A stretch of DNA of 17,049 bases from an uncultured Pseudomonadota bacterium. Lineage in GTDB: Bacteria; Pseudomonadota; Gammaproteobacteria; Burkholderiales; SG8-41. The notes under the pieces were generated by a model, which made no database searches, was not told the origin of the DNA, and saw only the letters and a program-made list of their open reading frames with translations. The position numbers and the translations under genes were made by a program. This document shows positions 16,340 to 17,049 of the stretch, in pieces (position 1 is the stretch's first letter; every line of letters starts with the position of its first letter). The stretch is taken from NCBI GenBank assembly GCA_946885605.1, contig CAMPGR010000083.1:1-17049 (forward strand). The letters run 5' to 3'.

Positions 16340-16921
16340 ATGAACAAGCGCATAGACGCGCGGCGCGCGGCCGTGCTCGTGCTTGATGTCCAGAACGATC
16401 TGGTGAAGATCACGCCCGGGATCAAGGAGAACCGCGTTCTCGAGAACATCGCGGCGGTGATCGCGGCGGCGCGGCGCAAGCGGGTGCCGGTCATCCATAT
16501 CACCGCCTCAGTGCGTGCGGATTTCCTCGACATCCCGCAGGACAATCCGCTCTGGGACGGGCTGCGGAAGTCGCGCCAGCTCATCTTCGGGACGAGGGGC
16601 GCTGCGATCCACCCCAAAGTGCGGCCGCTCGAGAACGAGCTCGTGCTCAACAAGACCTGCGTGGACCCGTTTCTCACCACGAACCTCGGGCAAGCGCTTC
16701 AGAATCACGACGCGAACACGGTCATCCTGACGGGCCTGTGGACCAACTGGGTGGTGGAAGCGACCGCCCGACACGCGAGTGACATGGGCTACCGGGTCTT
16801 CATCGCGCGCGAATGCGTCGCAAGCAACACCGCCGAGAATCACGACTTCGCCATCAACCGCATCCTCCCCACGATCTGTTACGTGGTGAACACAAACGAA
16901 GTGCTGGCGGCGTTGAAGTAA
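16340..16921 (+). CDS. Isochorismatase-fold (cysteine hydrolase family) protein lacking the catalytic cysteine
   Basis: This 193-residue protein of normal family length has the core motifs of the isochorismatase-like hydrolases: Asp16 in LVLDVQNDLV and Lys105 in LVLNKT, two of the usual Asp-Lys-Cys triad. The third motif, normally TGxxTNxCVxxTA, reads TGLWTNWVVEATA, with Val138 where the nucleophilic cysteine should be. Amidases of this family (nicotinamidase, biuret hydrolase, N-carbamoylsarcosine amidase) need that cysteine, whereas true isochorismatases such as PhzD and EntB lack it. It is therefore either a water-using hydrolase, a changed enzyme or a non-catalytic relative. A GGGAGGAG Shine-Dalgarno precedes ATG 16340. 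It closes the operon that begins with the amidohydrolase and includes two Bug receptors, and probably acts on a product of that route. The fold assignment is firm, the reaction is not. Confidence 0.88.
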   Translation: MNKRIDARRAAVLVLDVQNDLVKITPGIKENRVLENIAAVIAAARRKRVPVIHITASVRADFLDIPQDNPLWDGLRKSRQLIFGTRGAAIHPKVRPLENELVLNKTCVDPFLTTNLGQALQNHDANTVILTGLWTNWVVEATARHASDMGYRVFIARECVASNTAENHDFAINRILPTICYVVNTNEVLAALK

Positions 16922-16939
16922 AACCCATCCCCCTCCCAA

Positions 16940-16960
16940 CCTCCCCCTTGAAGGGGGAGG
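16940..16960. repeat. Perfect inverted repeat after the last gene
   Basis: Ten-base arms CCTCCCCCTT (16940-16949) and AAGGGGGAGG (16951-16960) flank a single central base, so the actual loop would use some inner bases. It is followed by GAGCG and a run of A, not T, so it is a poor Rho-independent terminator for the upstream operon, though the stem could still slow polymerase or protect the message end. Similar C-rich/G-rich palindromes are common as dispersed intergenic repeats in Proteobacteria. Confidence 0.7.
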
Positions 16961-16983
16961 AGCGAAAAAAACAGCTTCCCTAT

Positions 16984-17027
16984 TGGAAGGGAGAAGAAGA
17001 CCACGTGGAAGGGAGAAGAAGACCACG
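16984..17027. repeat. Perfect 22-bp tandem duplication
   Basis: The 22-base unit beginning TGGAAGGGAGAAG and ending GACCACG occurs at 16984-17005 and is repeated exactly, with no spacer, at 17006-17027. Purine-rich and non-coding, it looks like a recent slippage duplication or the beginning of a minisatellite that may continue past the window edge. Confidence 0.85.
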
Positions 17028-17049
17028 CCAGCTGCCCAAAGGTTTACCC

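Noticed and set aside
16940..16970. Rho-independent terminator at the palindrome after the last gene
   Set aside because: The stem is followed by A-rich rather than T-rich sequence on the plus strand, so the intrinsic-terminator signature is missing. Kept only as a repeat.
16984..17027. CRISPR or minisatellite array
   Set aside because: There are only two abutting copies with no spacer between them and no cas genes, so it is recorded as a tandem duplication.

Overview
The window is a dense, GC-rich stretch of bacterial chromosome carrying 16 protein genes (one cut by the left edge), with no RNA gene, insertion sequence, phage gene or CRISPR array visible. It looks like a betaproteobacterium of Burkholderiales type. 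The grounds are the uniformly GC-rich third codon positions, three separate Bug/TctC periplasmic receptors (a family greatly expanded in that order), and the company of a CaiB-type CoA-transferase, a crotonase and an AzlCD pair. The species cannot be named from sequence alone.

Layout, left to right. (1) 1-759: the C-terminal part of an Fe-S oxidoreductase with paired cysteine-rich (CCG) domains. (2) 833-6407, plus strand: a complete peptide/nickel-class ABC importer in four genes: a fused double ATPase, a periplasmic binding protein and two permeases. (3) 8520-6410, minus strand: a two-gene operon of a Bug receptor followed by a mandelate racemase/muconate lactonizing-type enzyme. It ends 2 bp from the importer operon, tail to tail. 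(4) 8619-9684, plus strand, divergent from (3): an AzlC/AzlD-type branched-chain amino acid exporter pair whose genes overlap. (5) 9721-11778: a crotonase-fold enzyme and a CaiB/BaiF CoA-transferase, separated by a strong hairpin. (6) 12618-11815, minus strand: a TSUP (TauE/SafE) anion permease. (7) 12825-16921, plus strand: an amidohydrolase, two Bug receptors in a row and an isochorismatase-fold hydrolase, all closely spaced. (8) 16922-17049: a non-coding tail with a perfect inverted repeat and a perfect 22-bp tandem duplication.

The common theme is scavenging and breakdown of small organic acids, amides or peptides. Periplasmic receptors capture carboxylated compounds, the ABC importer takes up peptide-like solutes, and cytoplasmic enzymes (an enolase-superfamily enzyme, an amidohydrolase, an isochorismatase-fold protein and CoA-ester enzymes) process them. 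The cluster at 12825-16921 is the best candidate for an undescribed pathway, because two of its enzymes depart from their families' usual active-site motifs and its substrate cannot be inferred. I found no evidence of a wholly new class of system. Intergenic gaps are short (the longest is 206 bp), so no gene-free stretch exceeds 300 bases.
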